NCBI GenBank assembly: GCA_015061905.1
Contig: SUVQ01000006.1
Span: forward strand, 62,001 to 126,000
DNA length: 64,000 bases
Direction of reading: 5' to 3'
Origin: Verrucomicrobiota bacterium
GTDB lineage: Bacteria > Verrucomicrobiota > Verrucomicrobiia > Opitutales > UBA953
Shown here: piece after piece, positions 38,970 to 49,465 of the stretch
Layout: the number at the start of each line of letters is the position of its first letter
Position numbering within the stretch: the stretch's first letter is position 1
The notes under the pieces: generated by a model
What the model saw: the letters and a program-made list of their open reading frames with translations, nothing else
Told to the model about the DNA's origin: nothing
The model's database searches: none
Made by a program: the position numbers and the translations under genes

Positions 38970-40650
38970 ACTTCTTCTCTTTGCAAGGAGAACGCCAGCG
39001 GCGGTTGCGGAGATAGGCTGCAAGAAAGAGAAGCCCGCCCGCAGTTACAAGCCAATCGCCGTGCCGCGCGTAAAATGTGCGTCCGCCGAGCCCGAGCGCG
39101 TTCCCGTCTTCGTCAAAACGCCGCCAACCGTGCACCTCGAAGCTTTTTTGTCCGCGAAAATAAACGGAGCCTTCCGGCGTATTGTTTTCCGTCATCACCG
39201 CCGTATGTCCGAGCGGATTTATCAACCCGCTCCAGCCTGCGTTCCCGCAACGAATCACGGGAACGCCGAGGTTTACCGCCTGCATCACCGAGTGCGCCGC
39301 GTGCTGGTAAGCTCCCGCTTCTTTTCCATACCATGCGTCGTTGGTAACGACGGCGAGAAAATCCGCGCCGCGCCGAACCAAATCCCGCCCGAGTTCCGGA
39401 AACACATCTTCATAACAAACGAGCGCGCCCATGGAAAATGTCCCGCTTTTGAGATAGAGCGGAAGCGGCTCGGCAGACGTTCCCGCGAGGCAATCCGCCG
39501 CCGTCGGCACAATTTTTCGAAACGGCAAATAATCGGCAAACGGCAAATATTCGCCGAACGGCACCAAGTGGCGCTTGGCGTAAAACATATCGGCAACGCC
39601 CGTTTTCGGATAAGCGATATGCACGGAATTGTAGTAAGTGGATTCCGCTTCACCCGAGCAAATTCCGCCGAAAACAAGGGGTTTCCCGGCGTGTGCGACA
39701 AGCCCGGCAATCCACGCGCGAAAATCGGGCAAATCCGTCGGGAACGGCAACGCCGCCTCCGGCCAAAGGATAAAGTCCGGCGCAGGCGTATTTTTTGCCG
39801 CAGACAAAGTCAAATCTTCAAGAACGGCGACGGACGCGGGAACGCGCTCGCGATCCCATTTTTCGTTCGGATCAAAATCCGGCTGAACCGCCGCAAACGC
39901 AAAGTATTTTTCGTTGTTTTTCGCAAAATCCAGGCACGCGTTCCAATAGACGAAAACGGACAAAAGCACGGGAATAAGCGCACAGTAAAACTCCGGACAA
40001 ATGCTTCGGAGCGAGCTGAACATCGACTGCGAATCTCCCGGGCGCACATGCCAAATCTTCGCCTCCACCACCAAATGCCGCACATAACGCGCAACACCGA
40101 GATTAAAAAAGATTATCAGAAAACTCGTGCCGGCAGTTCCCGCCCACGGGCAATACGCAAGCATCGCCGGACGCTCCCACTGCGTCGCGCCGAGCGGCAT
40201 CCACGGAAATCCGGACAAAAACCACGTCAGCACCCATTCTAAAAAAACCCACAGTCCCGCCAACCCGAGCAAATTCAGCAAGCGAGAAAAAAAGCCGTGC
40301 TCTTTCCCGCTCGCCGGAAAAATCACGCGCAACGCGACAAACCATAAAAACGGGAACGCAGAATAAGCGAGCGGCAAAAGAAAAACGGCAAGCCAACCCA
40401 AAGGCGGGTAAATATGCCGCAACCAAATCAACGTAATCACTCCGCCCGCATACGCACAAAGCGCAGAACCGAGAAGCCAGCTCCTCCAACGCGGACGCGC
40501 CGACGCCCACAACGCCATCGGCACCGCCCACACCCACGCCAGCGAAGCAACATCCGCGCCCGGCATCGCCAGCACATAAGCCAAAACAGAAAGCCCTACC
40601 GCGGCAAACGCCGACACGCGTTCCCGCGTAAATTTTTCCGAGAAAATCAT
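38968..40650 (-). CDS. lnt: Apolipoprotein N-acyltransferase
   Basis: Adds the third acyl chain to the N-terminal Cys of lipoproteins at the periplasmic face of the inner membrane. The 560-residue length fits. About seven hydrophobic helices precede a nitrilase-fold domain with the catalytic Glu in LWPEAALPFP, Lys in FYAKRHLVPFGEYLP, and Cys in MGALVCYEDVFPE. The window encodes several substrates (lipoproteins at 1587, 2207, 6960, 7571 and 23051), consistent with an active diderm lipoprotein pathway. Confidence 0.93.
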   Translation of the reverse strand: MIFSEKFTRERVSAFAAVGLSVLAYVLAMPGADVASLAWVWAVPMALWASARPRWRSWLLGSALCAYAGGVITLIWLRHIYPPLGWLAVFLLPLAYSAFPFLWFVALRVIFPASGKEHGFFSRLLNLLGLAGLWVFLEWVLTWFLSGFPWMPLGATQWERPAMLAYCPWAGTAGTSFLIIFFNLGVARYVRHLVVEAKIWHVRPGDSQSMFSSLRSICPEFYCALIPVLLSVFVYWNACLDFAKNNEKYFAFAAVQPDFDPNEKWDRERVPASVAVLEDLTLSAAKNTPAPDFILWPEAALPFPTDLPDFRAWIAGLVAHAGKPLVFGGICSGEAESTYYNSVHIAYPKTGVADMFYAKRHLVPFGEYLPFADYLPFRKIVPTAADCLAGTSAEPLPLYLKSGTFSMGALVCYEDVFPELGRDLVRRGADFLAVVTNDAWYGKEAGAYQHAAHSVMQAVNLGVPVIRCGNAGWSGLINPLGHTAVMTENNTPEGSVYFRGQKSFEVHGWRRFDEDGNALGLGGRTFYARHGDWLVTAGGLLFLAAYLRNRRWRSPCKEKK

Positions 40651-40769
40651 TTCCGCTCAGCGTAAAGCGCACGCGGGAACTTGGAAAGTTTTTTTGTAAA
40701 AACGGGAACGCAATCGCGATGCATACTTGCAGGAATGACCGAAAAGTTGCATAAATACGCGCAAGAAAG

Positions 40770-42080
40770 ATGGCAAACTCCCGCAATTCCGAGCGTCCGC
40801 TCAAACCCACGGATCTCCGTGGCATTCTCAAATACGTCCCGATGTTCCGCGACCACATCTTCGTGATCGCGCTCGACGGAAGCATCGTCGAACACGAGAA
40901 TTTTCAAAATCTCGTCACGGACATCGCCGTCCTGCGAAGTTTGAACATCAACGTCGTCATCGTTCACGGCATCGGCAAACAACTCCGCGATATGGCATCG
41001 CGCCAACGCGTTAAGCTGACCGATGTTTACGGCGAAGGAAAAACCGACGCCGACACGATGGAAATCGCCCTCGAAGCCACCGGAATCGTTTCACAAAAAA
41101 TCGTCGAGGGGCTTTCTCACGCCAACCTCAAATGCGCCGTTACCAACGCCATTCGCGCCACGCAAGTCGGCGTCATCGGCGGCGTAGACCAGCTGTTGAC
41201 GGGGAAAGTTGAAAAAATCGACACGCCGCTCATCAAATCACTGCTCTCTCAAGGCGTAATCCCGCTCGTTACGCCCATTCTGTGCGACCGCGACGGCACT
41301 TCGCTCCGCGTCAACAGCGACGCCGTCGCCGCCGACCTCGCCGTGGAGCTCGGCGCGTCCAAGCTCATTTATCTCACGCCTTTTGCCGGACTCATTCTCG
41401 ACGGAAAACTGCAGGTCAACCTCAGCCTTTCCGCGCTCGAAAAAGCCTTACAAAAAAATTCGCTCGAAATCGAAGAACGCCTGCGCGGGAAGGCGCAGTT
41501 CGCCGTGCGTGCGCTCAACAACGGCACCCAGCGCGCGCACATTCTCGACGGGCGCACCAACGGCGGGCTTCTCGCTGAAATTTTCGACAAAGTCGGCACC
41601 GGCTCCATGATTCACGCGAACGATTACGATTGCATTCGCCCCGCCAAGAAAAAGGATGCGCAGTTTATTTACAATATCACGAAAAACGCGGTAAAAAACA
41701 AAAGCCTCGTCAAGCGTTCCCGCCAGCTCATCGAATCACACACCGAAGATTATTTCGTTTACGAAATTGACGAAAGCATCATCGGTTGCGCCTGCCTGCG
41801 CAAGTTTGCCGATGCGCCGCAAACGGCGGAACTCTGCAGCGTTTACGTGCAACCGTTTTATCAGGATCGCGGCGTCGGGAAAAAACTCGTCGCCTACGCG
41901 GAGCATCAGGCGCGGGAGCGCGGTATCAAAACTTTAATTACATGCACGACGCAAACTTACGGATTCTTCAAAAGCGTCTGCGGCTTTGAAGATGCGGAAG
42001 CCGAAAACCTGCCGCCTTCCCGCCGTGAGGAACTTTACGAAAACGGACGCAATTCCAAAGCTCTTTTCAAAAAGCTTTAG
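40770..42080 (+). CDS. argA: N-acetylglutamate synthase (amino-acid kinase plus GNAT)
   Basis: First step of arginine synthesis: acetyl-CoA plus glutamate to N-acetylglutamate. The 436-residue bifunctional layout has an N-terminal amino-acid-kinase fold (FVIALDGSIVEHENF, VVIVHGIGKQL, PLVTPILCDRDG), which senses arginine in the family, and a C-terminal GNAT domain (AELCSVYVQPFYQDRGVGKKLV, then YGFFKSVCGF). The annotated ATG is preceded by a purine-rich AAGAAAG. Its stop overlaps the convergent nspC stop by four bases. Confidence 0.93.
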   Translation: MANSRNSERPLKPTDLRGILKYVPMFRDHIFVIALDGSIVEHENFQNLVTDIAVLRSLNINVVIVHGIGKQLRDMASRQRVKLTDVYGEGKTDADTMEIALEATGIVSQKIVEGLSHANLKCAVTNAIRATQVGVIGGVDQLLTGKVEKIDTPLIKSLLSQGVIPLVTPILCDRDGTSLRVNSDAVAADLAVELGASKLIYLTPFAGLILDGKLQVNLSLSALEKALQKNSLEIEERLRGKAQFAVRALNNGTQRAHILDGRTNGGLLAEIFDKVGTGSMIHANDYDCIRPAKKKDAQFIYNITKNAVKNKSLVKRSRQLIESHTEDYFVYEIDESIIGCACLRKFADAPQTAELCSVYVQPFYQDRGVGKKLVAYAEHQARERGIKTLITCTTQTYGFFKSVCGFEDAEAENLPPSRREELYENGRNSKALFKKL

Positions 42081-43252
42081 CTGAGCTTATTTTTGTAATC
42101 GGCGTAACCGAATTTTCGGATGAGTTTGTATTCGCCCGTTTCGGGAACGTAGCTTGCAATCGCGGGAAGACAAATGCCGTTAAACGTTGTGTTTTTCACC
42201 ATCGTGTAATGCGACATGTCGAGAAGCGCGAGCCGTTGCCCGGGAACGAGTGGCTGCGGGAACGAATAATCGCCGAGCACGTCGCCCGCCAAGCAGGTTC
42301 CGCCCGCTAAGCGATACGTGTGCGCAAACTCGCCGGGCGTTCCCGCGCCGAGAATTTCCGCACGATACGGCATTTCGAGCGTATCCGGCATGTGTGCGCT
42401 CGCCGATGTGTCGAGCACGGCGATCGGCACGCCGTTGTTCACGATGTCCAAAACCGTGCAAACAAGCACGCCCGTGCGTATCGCGACGGCTTCGCCCGGC
42501 TCCAAATAAATTTGAATGTGTTCTCCCCATTTTTTGCGGAACGCGAGAATCGTTTCGCAGAGCAAATCGACATCGTAGCTCGGATGCGTAATCCAGTGCC
42601 CGCCACCGAAATTAATCCATTTCATCTGCGGGATAAATTCGCCGAATTTTTCTTCGAAATGCGGAATCGTCCGCGCGAGAACGTCCGCGCCCTGCTCGCA
42701 CATTGTGTGCATGTGAAGCCCTTCGAGCCCGTCCAAATCGCCGGGACGGATTTCGGAACGAATCGTCCCGAGCCGCGATCCCGTCGCGCACGGATTGTAA
42801 ATTTCGTGCTCCACCTCCGCGTATTGCGGATTCACGCGCATGCCGCAGGAAATTTTGCGTCCGCTCGCCGCGACGACTTCGCGAAAACGCTTCCACTGAG
42901 ACGGCGAATTAAACGAAATGTGGTCGACAAATTTCACCAGCTCATCTACGTCCGCCGGCGGGAACGCAGGCGAATAAACGTGGCATTCGCCGGAGAAAAA
43001 TTCGTTCCCGAGCAAGGCTTCGTGCAGACCGCTTGCCGTCGTTCCCGCGAGGTATTTTGAGATTAAAGGGAACTCGCTGAATTGAGCGAAGCCTTTGAGC
43101 GCAAGCAGAATTTTCGCGCCCGTGCGATTCATCACCGAGCGCAAAACGCGGCAATTTTCCTCCAGCAAGCCGCGATGAATCAAGTGGCACGGCGAAGGCA
43201 CGCGCGACAAATCCAACCCGGAAAAAGCTTCAATAAAACGATCCTGACTCAT
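42077..43252 (-). CDS. nspC: Carboxynorspermidine/carboxyspermidine decarboxylase
   Basis: PLP-dependent fold-III decarboxylase forming spermidine or norspermidine in the non-SAM route. At 391 residues it has the usual length. The PLP lysine is in KILLALKGFAQF, the glycine-rich phosphate site is INFGGGHWIT, and TSASAHMPDTLEMPYR is characteristic of NspC. The partner carboxynorspermidine dehydrogenase is not in the window. It converges with and overlaps argA by four bases. Confidence 0.92.
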   Translation of the reverse strand: MSQDRFIEAFSGLDLSRVPSPCHLIHRGLLEENCRVLRSVMNRTGAKILLALKGFAQFSEFPLISKYLAGTTASGLHEALLGNEFFSGECHVYSPAFPPADVDELVKFVDHISFNSPSQWKRFREVVAASGRKISCGMRVNPQYAEVEHEIYNPCATGSRLGTIRSEIRPGDLDGLEGLHMHTMCEQGADVLARTIPHFEEKFGEFIPQMKWINFGGGHWITHPSYDVDLLCETILAFRKKWGEHIQIYLEPGEAVAIRTGVLVCTVLDIVNNGVPIAVLDTSASAHMPDTLEMPYRAEILGAGTPGEFAHTYRLAGGTCLAGDVLGDYSFPQPLVPGQRLALLDMSHYTMVKNTTFNGICLPAIASYVPETGEYKLIRKFGYADYKNKLS

Positions 43253-43343
43253 GCCGCCATTCTCTCAAAAAAACAAATTTGATAAAAGTTTAAAGCTGAA
43301 GCCGATTCCCGCGCCTCCGAATCCGCTTTAAACTTCCGGACTT

Positions 43344-44201
43344 TTAGTGTGTTGAGAGCGGAAGCCGCCACGCGGACGCGGCGGAAAGAATTTCGAGCAA
43401 CTGCTCGGAATTTTCGTCGCGAAGCGCATTGCGCAGAGTTTCGATGCGGGCTAAAAAAAGTTCGAGAGCCGGCAAAATTTCGCTACGGTTTTCTTCCAAA
43501 ATCGAACGCCATACTTTGGGATTTCCGGCGGAAACGCGCGTTGTATCCCGCAAACCGCCCGCGCCGCATTCCCGCCATTCAAGCGGCTTGGAAGCAAGCG
43601 TCGCCGAAAGAGCAACCGCCACGGAATGAGGAAGATGGCTCACATGGGCAACAATCGCATCGTGCTCCTCCGGGCAAACCAATCGCGTGCGCATACCGAG
43701 TTTTTCCCAGAAAGCGCGCGCCCGCGTTCCCGCGCCGGTTCGGCGGGAACGATCATCGTCGGCAACGAAGCAAAGATGCCCGTCCAGCAAATCCGCTCGC
43801 GCCGCCGCGATTCCGTTAAGCTCCGAGCCCGCCATCGGATGCGAGCCGACAAAACAAAACTCCGGCGGCAACACGCGATCCGCCTCCGCGCAAATCGCCG
43901 CCTTCACGCTTCCCACATCGGTAATCAGCGCGCCTTGCTTTATCGCGGGAACGCAGGATTCCAAGAGCGGCACGATTTTGTCGACGGGAACGCACGCAAC
44001 GACGACATCCGCTCCGGCAACCGCTTCCTGCGGAGTTTCAAAAACCGCATCGCAATAACTCGTCTGTCGACAGGAATCGCGCGTTTCCGCGCTACGCGAC
44101 CACGCAACGCATTGCGCGGCAACGCCTCGCACCTTTGCGGCTTGCATGATGGACGCGCCCAATAATCCGGCTCCGAGAACGGCAATTTTTTGAATCTTCA
44201 C
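43344..44201 (-). CDS. tyrA: Prephenate dehydrogenase
   Basis: NAD(P)-dependent step from prephenate to 4-hydroxyphenylpyruvate in tyrosine synthesis. The 285-residue product shows the nucleotide-binding Rossmann motif GAGLLGASI, VACVPV, TDVGSVKAA, GSHPMAGSE and the catalytic-region His in HVSHLPHSVA. It starts with GTG (no ATG nearby). No ACT domain is attached, so feedback control by tyrosine, if any, would need another site. Confidence 0.92.
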   Translation of the reverse strand: MKIQKIAVLGAGLLGASIMQAAKVRGVAAQCVAWSRSAETRDSCRQTSYCDAVFETPQEAVAGADVVVACVPVDKIVPLLESCVPAIKQGALITDVGSVKAAICAEADRVLPPEFCFVGSHPMAGSELNGIAAARADLLDGHLCFVADDDRSRRTGAGTRARAFWEKLGMRTRLVCPEEHDAIVAHVSHLPHSVAVALSATLASKPLEWRECGAGGLRDTTRVSAGNPKVWRSILEENRSEILPALELFLARIETLRNALRDENSEQLLEILSAASAWRLPLSTH

Positions 44202-44289
44202 GAAATTCTCCGTCGTTGTTTATTTGTTGGAAAGAGCGGTGTATTTTGTATTTAATGTTTACCTTTAACAAGAATTTCCTTTTTGCGTT

Positions 44290-46074
44290 ATGAGAAATTT
44301 CGTTTCTTCATCTTTTCTTTCCCGAGCAAAGCTCGGCGGAGTCGGCGGTCCGATTGTATTTTTGCTGGTTGCGATTGCGGCGATTGCCGCTTTTTACTTT
44401 GCCAGCCTTTCGAAAGGTTCCCGTGAAGAATACGCCGAAGCGCAGGAAATTGCTCCGGACTCGGCTGAAGCGGAAAAAAAGCTCTCCGAATCCCGCGCAG
44501 CGGAAACGCAATTCAACGCAATTCACGAATTTAAAAAAGATCAAATCACCGGAGAAGACATCGATATTTACGAAAAAGCCGTTACCGCCTACGGAGATTA
44601 TCTCGCCTACGCCGGAGCCGCCGCTTCCTACAACCCGAAACTCGAACAAATGCGCAAACACCTGCACAATCTTCGCGCAGACTTTTTGAGAAAACGCACA
44701 GCCGAGCTGGAAAGCCGGGCGGAAGTTTTTGCCGCCGAAAAAAATTACAAGGAAGCGGAACGCCTTTTTTCCGAAGCCGCCAATATCGAATATCGAATCA
44801 CCAAAGAATATCCGCTCTCTTCCAAAAAAAATCACGCGCGGGCAAACGCGCTTGATATTCGCGCCAAAACCATGCACGCGATCCCGCTTCAAATGCAGGC
44901 AAAGGAACTTGAAGCGGAAGGCGAAGCCGCCCTCAATGCCGGACACTGGCCCACGGCAAATTCCCGCCTGAGCGAAGCTCTCGCCATCGAAAAAGAACTT
45001 TGGACGAACTACAGAAACGTTATCGTTTCCAATTCCGTGCGGATCCAACGCCTGAGCGACCTGATCGCTACCGTCAACTCCGCTCCCGAATACGAACGCC
45101 GCGAACAGCGAAAAGCCGAAGCCCTCGCCGCCGAAGCCCGAGGCGACTGGGACGCCGCGGCAAAAGCATGGGAAAGCGCTCTCGCCGCGCACAAAACCAT
45201 TATTCAGAATTTCCCGCGCTCGCTTTACTCCGGAGAAAGCGTTCGCGAAGAAATCGCAACGAATTTGGACAACGCCCGCGCGCGTCCGGAATTTCAAAAA
45301 CTGCTCGAAGACCACGCGCAAATGTCCCGCGACATCCGCTCCGGCAATTCCGAACGCGTCCCGCAAATCGCCAAGCAAACCTTGCGCCGCGCCGAACGCA
45401 TTCGCCGGGATTGGATAAATTCCACGCTCGTTTCCGACGAGTTTCTGAACGAGTTGCGCTACATGGACCTCAAAGCCCCCTCCATTCCCGGCGTGCAAAG
45501 CAACCTGCTCAAACTTTTGCTTCCCGTCCCGGGCGCTCCCGCGAACGTGCACATGATGAAAACGGAAGTTTCCCAAGCGCTCTACACATTCATTATGCCG
45601 TTTAATCCGAGCGCGCTGAAAAATATGGAACACCCGGCAGAATCCGTAGACTACAACGACGCTACCGAATTTTGCCGCCGGCTTTCGCTTTTGCTGGGAC
45701 GCCCCGTTCGCCTCCCCACGCAGGAAGAATTTCTCGCCGCCGCGGGAACGCTCGACCCGAAATCTATTTCCGAACAGGCGTGGCTAATAGAAAATTCCTC
45801 CGGAAGCGTCCACCCCGTCGGGCATCGGGCAGCAAACGCCGCCGGATTTTTCGACCTCTACGGGAACGTCGCCGAATGGGTTTCCGCCTCTGCCCGAAAT
45901 GCGGGCGAACGCAAGGAATTTGAAGAATTTATTGCCGGCGGCGATTGCCAAACGCCCAGCTACTCGTTCCCGTCCGACTTCTTTAAAAAAGTTGCCCGCA
46001 CGGAAAAAAGCCGAACCCGAGGTTTCCGCGTCGTCGTTGAAATCGAAGACCCCAACGTTTTTCAAAACCGATAA
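44290..46074 (+). CDS. Membrane-anchored protein with coiled-coil and degenerate FGE-like domain
   Basis: A 594-residue protein. One membrane helix near the N-terminus ([20 protein letters not shown]) precedes about 350 Glu/Ala/Arg-rich residues of helical, coiled-coil type. The C-terminal 170 residues have the sulfatase-modifying (FGE/SUMF1) fold: [43 protein letters not shown] and SRTRGFRVV. The oxidase Cys pair of true formylglycine-generating enzymes is not seen, so it is probably a binding or structural domain. Its TAA overlaps the prfA ATG by one base, so the two are translationally coupled. Confidence 0.8.
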   Translation: MRNFVSSSFLSRAKLGGVGGPIVFLLVAIAAIAAFYFASLSKGSREEYAEAQEIAPDSAEAEKKLSESRAAETQFNAIHEFKKDQITGEDIDIYEKAVTAYGDYLAYAGAAASYNPKLEQMRKHLHNLRADFLRKRTAELESRAEVFAAEKNYKEAERLFSEAANIEYRITKEYPLSSKKNHARANALDIRAKTMHAIPLQMQAKELEAEGEAALNAGHWPTANSRLSEALAIEKELWTNYRNVIVSNSVRIQRLSDLIATVNSAPEYERREQRKAEALAAEARGDWDAAAKAWESALAAHKTIIQNFPRSLYSGESVREEIATNLDNARARPEFQKLLEDHAQMSRDIRSGNSERVPQIAKQTLRRAERIRRDWINSTLVSDEFLNELRYMDLKAPSIPGVQSNLLKLLLPVPGAPANVHMMKTEVSQALYTFIMPFNPSALKNMEHPAESVDYNDATEFCRRLSLLLGRPVRLPTQEEFLAAAGTLDPKSISEQAWLIENSSGSVHPVGHRAANAAGFFDLYGNVAEWVSASARNAGERKEFEEFIAGGDCQTPSYSFPSDFFKKVARTEKSRTRGFRVVVEIEDPNVFQNR

Positions 46075-47168
46075 TGAAAGCTCTTCCCGACATTTCGCCT
46101 GCGCGCAAACGCGCGGAGGAAATCGAGACGCTCATGGCGGCTCCCGATTTTTATAACGACCAACGCAAGGCGGGGGAAATTTCCGCCGAGCATTCCCGCC
46201 TCACCGCCACCCTCGCTCTCTACGAAAAATGCGCGGGAACGCTACGCGCCATCGAAGAAAATCAGGCAATGATCGACGACGCCGAAACGGACGCCGAACT
46301 CAGAGCCCTCGCGGAAGAAGAACTTCCGCAACTGAAAGCGGACGCCGAAAAGCTTTACGCAGATCTGATGATTGCCATGATTCCGCCCGACCCGACGGAC
46401 TCCCGCAACACCATCATCGAAATCCGCGCGGGAACGGGCGGCGACGAAGCTTCGCTCTTCGCCGGAGATCTTTTCCGCATGTATACGCGCTACGCGGAAG
46501 CCTGCGGATGGAAATGGGAAATGCTCAGCTCCGCGCCTTCGGAAGTCGGCGGCTTTAAGGAAGTATCCGTCCTCATCACGGGAACGGACGTTTTCAAAAT
46601 GCTGAAATTCGAAAGCGGCGTTCACCGCGTTCAGCGCGTTCCCGCAACGGAAGCCGCCGGGCGAGTTCATACCTCCGCCGCCACCGTTGCCGTGCTTCCG
46701 GAAGCGGAAGAAGTGGACGTTCAAATTTCGCCGGAAGATATCGAACTTACGGTTTCGCGCGCGTCCGGCGCCGGCGGGCAACACGTCAACAAAACCGAAT
46801 CCGCCGTGCAAATTATCCACAAACCGACCGGAATCATGGTTTATTGTGCGGACGAACGCTCCCAGCTTCGCAACCGTGCTAAAGCGATGAAAATTCTTCT
46901 TTCGCGCATTTACGAAAAAAAGCAGGAAGAAGAACGCTCCAAATACGCCGCACAACGCAAAAACCAAATCGGAAGCGGCGACCGCTCCGAGCGCATTCGC
47001 ACTTACAATTTTCCGCAAAATCGGCTCACGGACCACCGCATCGGGCTTTCGCTCCACGGGCTACCGCAAATCATCGACGGAGACGTCGCCGAGCTTATCA
47101 ACGCGCTTCAGGACGCCGACCGCAAAGCCAAGCTCGCCGACTTGGGAATTCGCCCCGAAGGCGAATAA
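46074..47168 (+). CDS. prfA: Peptide chain release factor 1
   Basis: Terminates translation at UAA and UAG. The 364-residue length is normal. The codon-recognition PxT motif is in [15 protein letters not shown], and the catalytic GGQ is in [15 protein letters not shown] (Gln is the usual PrmC methylation site). The start overlaps the preceding stop (TAATG), which is unusual because prfA commonly pairs with hemA or prmC. A methyltransferase gene follows 21 bases downstream, but it lacks the PrmC NPPY motif. Confidence 0.95.
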   Translation: MKALPDISPARKRAEEIETLMAAPDFYNDQRKAGEISAEHSRLTATLALYEKCAGTLRAIEENQAMIDDAETDAELRALAEEELPQLKADAEKLYADLMIAMIPPDPTDSRNTIIEIRAGTGGDEASLFAGDLFRMYTRYAEACGWKWEMLSSAPSEVGGFKEVSVLITGTDVFKMLKFESGVHRVQRVPATEAAGRVHTSAATVAVLPEAEEVDVQISPEDIELTVSRASGAGGQHVNKTESAVQIIHKPTGIMVYCADERSQLRNRAKAMKILLSRIYEKKQEEERSKYAAQRKNQIGSGDRSERIRTYNFPQNRLTDHRIGLSLHGLPQIIDGDVAELINALQDADRKAKLADLGIRPEGE

Positions 47169-47189
47169 TTCCCGCTCGCGCGCCCGGAT

Positions 47190-47927
47190 ATGGACGATTC
47201 CGTCAACCTCGCCTACTTTTCCGATCCGAGCGTCGTTCTCGACTACGCACGCGCGGCGGTAAACGTCGGGCTTTGGGCTTCCGAAAAGGCGCTTTTTGAA
47301 AAATATTTATCCAAAAACGCTACGATTCTGGAGCTCGGGTGCGGCGCGGGGCGCGTAGCTTTCGGCTTGGCAAAACTCGGATACTCCGACCTTTTCGCCA
47401 CGGATTTTGCGCCGCCCATGATTGAAATTGCCCGCGAAATCAACGCGCGGGAACACGCCGCAATTCGCTTCGACATCGCCGACGCCACCGCTCTGACCTT
47501 CCCGGAAAGCAGTTTCGACGCCGTCATTTTTGCTTTTAACGGCTTGCAAATGATTCCCAAGCGGGAACGCCGCACGCGCGCGCTGAAAGAAATTTTCCGA
47601 GTCTTAAAGCCCGGCGGCATTTTTATTTTTACCGGACACGATCGTAGCGCGCCCGCCCGGCAGGCTCATTGGGAACGCGAGCGGGAACGCTGGAAAACTC
47701 AAGCTCGGGATCCGGCATTGGACGATTTCGGCGACTGGAACCACGCCACGCCCGTCGGCACTATGTTTATTCATTCCGCCGAACCTCAAGAAATGCGGGA
47801 AACACTCGAACGCATCGGCTTCCGCGTTCTTTTCTCAGAAATGCGTTCCCGTATCTGCGCAGAAAATTCCGAAGTTCTTGATTTTTCGGACGACACGCGC
47901 TTTTGGGTTTGCCGCAAAGCCGACTGA
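47190..47927 (+). CDS. Class I SAM-dependent methyltransferase
   Basis: A 245-residue protein with the SAM-binding motif ILELGCGAGRVAFGLAKLGY near residue 47, post-I acidic DFAPPMIEIA, motif II FDAVIFAFNGLQMIP and motif III RVLKPGGIFIFTGHD. It belongs to the Methyltransf_11/25 type; the acceptor is unknown. It lies just after prfA, but the PrmC signature NPPY is absent, so it is not the release-factor methylase. A hairpin terminator follows. Confidence 0.83.
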   Translation: MDDSVNLAYFSDPSVVLDYARAAVNVGLWASEKALFEKYLSKNATILELGCGAGRVAFGLAKLGYSDLFATDFAPPMIEIAREINAREHAAIRFDIADATALTFPESSFDAVIFAFNGLQMIPKRERRTRALKEIFRVLKPGGIFIFTGHDRSAPARQAHWERERERWKTQARDPALDDFGDWNHATPVGTMFIHSAEPQEMRETLERIGFRVLFSEMRSRICAENSEVLDFSDDTRFWVCRKAD

Positions 47928-47950
47928 GCATCTTCCGCCCTAAAAAAATT

Positions 47951-47992
47951 GCTCCGGGAACGCACGATGCGTCGCCGGAGCTTTTGTTTTTA
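47951..47992. terminator. Terminator between the methyltransferase gene and dnaA
   Basis: GCTCCGG (47951-47957) pairs with CCGGAGC (47975-47981), followed by TTTTGTTTTT. An inner CGCA/TGCG stem and one iterated word lie in the loop. Confidence 0.8.
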
Positions 47993-48013
47993 GACTTACA
48001 ACAAATAAAAACT

Positions 48014-49462
48014 TTACATGCGGTAACCGGAAAGCTGCTTCTTTAGATATTCGACATCGCGCTTGGTTTCCGCGTCGACGTCCATGCGGTCGCGAATGGT
48101 TTTTCGCGCGTGAATTACGGTTCCGTGATCGCGTCCGCCGAATGCGGCACCGATGGCAACGAGTTTCATATCCGTGAGCTCGCCGCAAAGATACATTGCG
48201 ACCTGGCGCGCGAACGCAACTTGCGCCGTGCGATCCTTCATTTTCATCTTGGATTCCGGCACTTTGTAATATTCGGCAACGCGGCGCTGAATCGCTTCCA
48301 CGTCAATGCGCTTGGTGTGGTTTTTTACGATTTGGCTCTGAAGCAGGTGTTCCACCGTTTCGAGCGGGAGCGTCGCCGGTTTGCGCACGTTGACAAACGC
48401 CGTCAGCGTGTTCACGGCACCCTCCAAATCGCGAACGCTGTGCGAAATATTTTCCGCCACAAATTCGAGCACGCCGGCGTAGCGGCGATAATCAAAGCGA
48501 CGGTCGTCCGCCTTTTGGCGCAAAATCGCAAGGCGGGTTTCAAAGCTCGGTGGCTGAATATCGGCGGAAAGTCCGCTTTGGAAGCGGGAAACAAGGCGAT
48601 CCTCCAAACCGACAATGTCGTTCGCCGGGCGGTCGCTGGTCAAAATCACTTGGCTTCGGCGCGTAATCAAATCGTTAAACGCATGGAAAAACGCTTCCTG
48701 CATCTGCCCTTTTCCGCCGAAAAATTGAATATCGTCCACCAAAAGCACGTCCGCTTCGCGGTAACGGCGATGAAACTCGACCGCATTTTTTTCGCGCAAA
48801 ACCGTGTTCAAAAAGTCATTCGTGAACGCCTCGCTGGTCACGTAGACAATTTTATAGGGCGGCAAACCTTTCGCCTGACGATCGTCAAAAATCTTGTTGG
48901 CAATCGCGTGCATGAGGTGCGTTTTCCCTACACCCGTCGGACCGAAAAAGAAAATCGGGTTAAATGCGGATTCTTTCGGTTGCATCGCAACATTCATCGC
49001 CGCGCTGAACGCCAAATCGTTTTCCGCACTCGCAACAAAATTCTGGAAAGTGTATCGGCTGTCAATGGACGGCGGGCGCGCCGCCGCTTTAGCCGGAGCC
49101 GGACGCGAAACGGGAACGCTCGGCATCGGAAACAGCGAAGATTCCGTTTCCCGAACACGAAAGTCGGAAACCGGTTCCGCCTGCACTTCTTCGTTCCCGC
49201 TCGGCTCCACAATCCGGAACTCCACCTGCGTTCCCGCCGCGCGGAAAAGTGCCGCCTCGATGTCGTTGCTGTAGTTCTCAATCAGCCAGTAAGTATCGAA
49301 CGCGGAAGGTGCAACAAGAGTCATTACGCCGTCTTCGGACTCGCGAATGTGAATATTTTTGATACGGAGGTCAAATTCGTCTACGGAAATGCGTGTGCTG
49401 CGGCGCAATTCTTCCCGTGCCGAGCTCCATATTTCGTGATAATTCATTGTTAAAACGGACAT
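48014..49462 (-). CDS. dnaA: Chromosomal replication initiator
   Basis: AAA+ ATPase that binds oriC and melts DNA. Length is 482 residues from the ATG at 49462; an ATG at 49447 (MNYHEIWSS) is a plausible alternative, and neither has a clear Shine-Dalgarno. Domain I is at the N-terminus, followed by a Pro/Ala-rich linker and domain III with Walker A FGPTGVGKTHLMHA and Walker B LLVDDIQFF. Domain IV includes the DnaA signature IGAAFGGRDHGTVIHA. It is divergent from mazG with a 580-bp origin-like region between them. Confidence 0.96.
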   Translation of the reverse strand: MSVLTMNYHEIWSSAREELRRSTRISVDEFDLRIKNIHIRESEDGVMTLVAPSAFDTYWLIENYSNDIEAALFRAAGTQVEFRIVEPSGNEEVQAEPVSDFRVRETESSLFPMPSVPVSRPAPAKAAARPPSIDSRYTFQNFVASAENDLAFSAAMNVAMQPKESAFNPIFFFGPTGVGKTHLMHAIANKIFDDRQAKGLPPYKIVYVTSEAFTNDFLNTVLREKNAVEFHRRYREADVLLVDDIQFFGGKGQMQEAFFHAFNDLITRRSQVILTSDRPANDIVGLEDRLVSRFQSGLSADIQPPSFETRLAILRQKADDRRFDYRRYAGVLEFVAENISHSVRDLEGAVNTLTAFVNVRKPATLPLETVEHLLQSQIVKNHTKRIDVEAIQRRVAEYYKVPESKMKMKDRTAQVAFARQVAMYLCGELTDMKLVAIGAAFGGRDHGTVIHARKTIRDRMDVDAETKRDVEYLKKQLSGYRM

Positions 49463-49465
49463 CAA

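Noticed and set aside
47190-47927. Methyltransferase after prfA as PrmC
   Set aside because: The defining NPPY motif of PrmC is absent and motif II reads FAFNGLQ instead.
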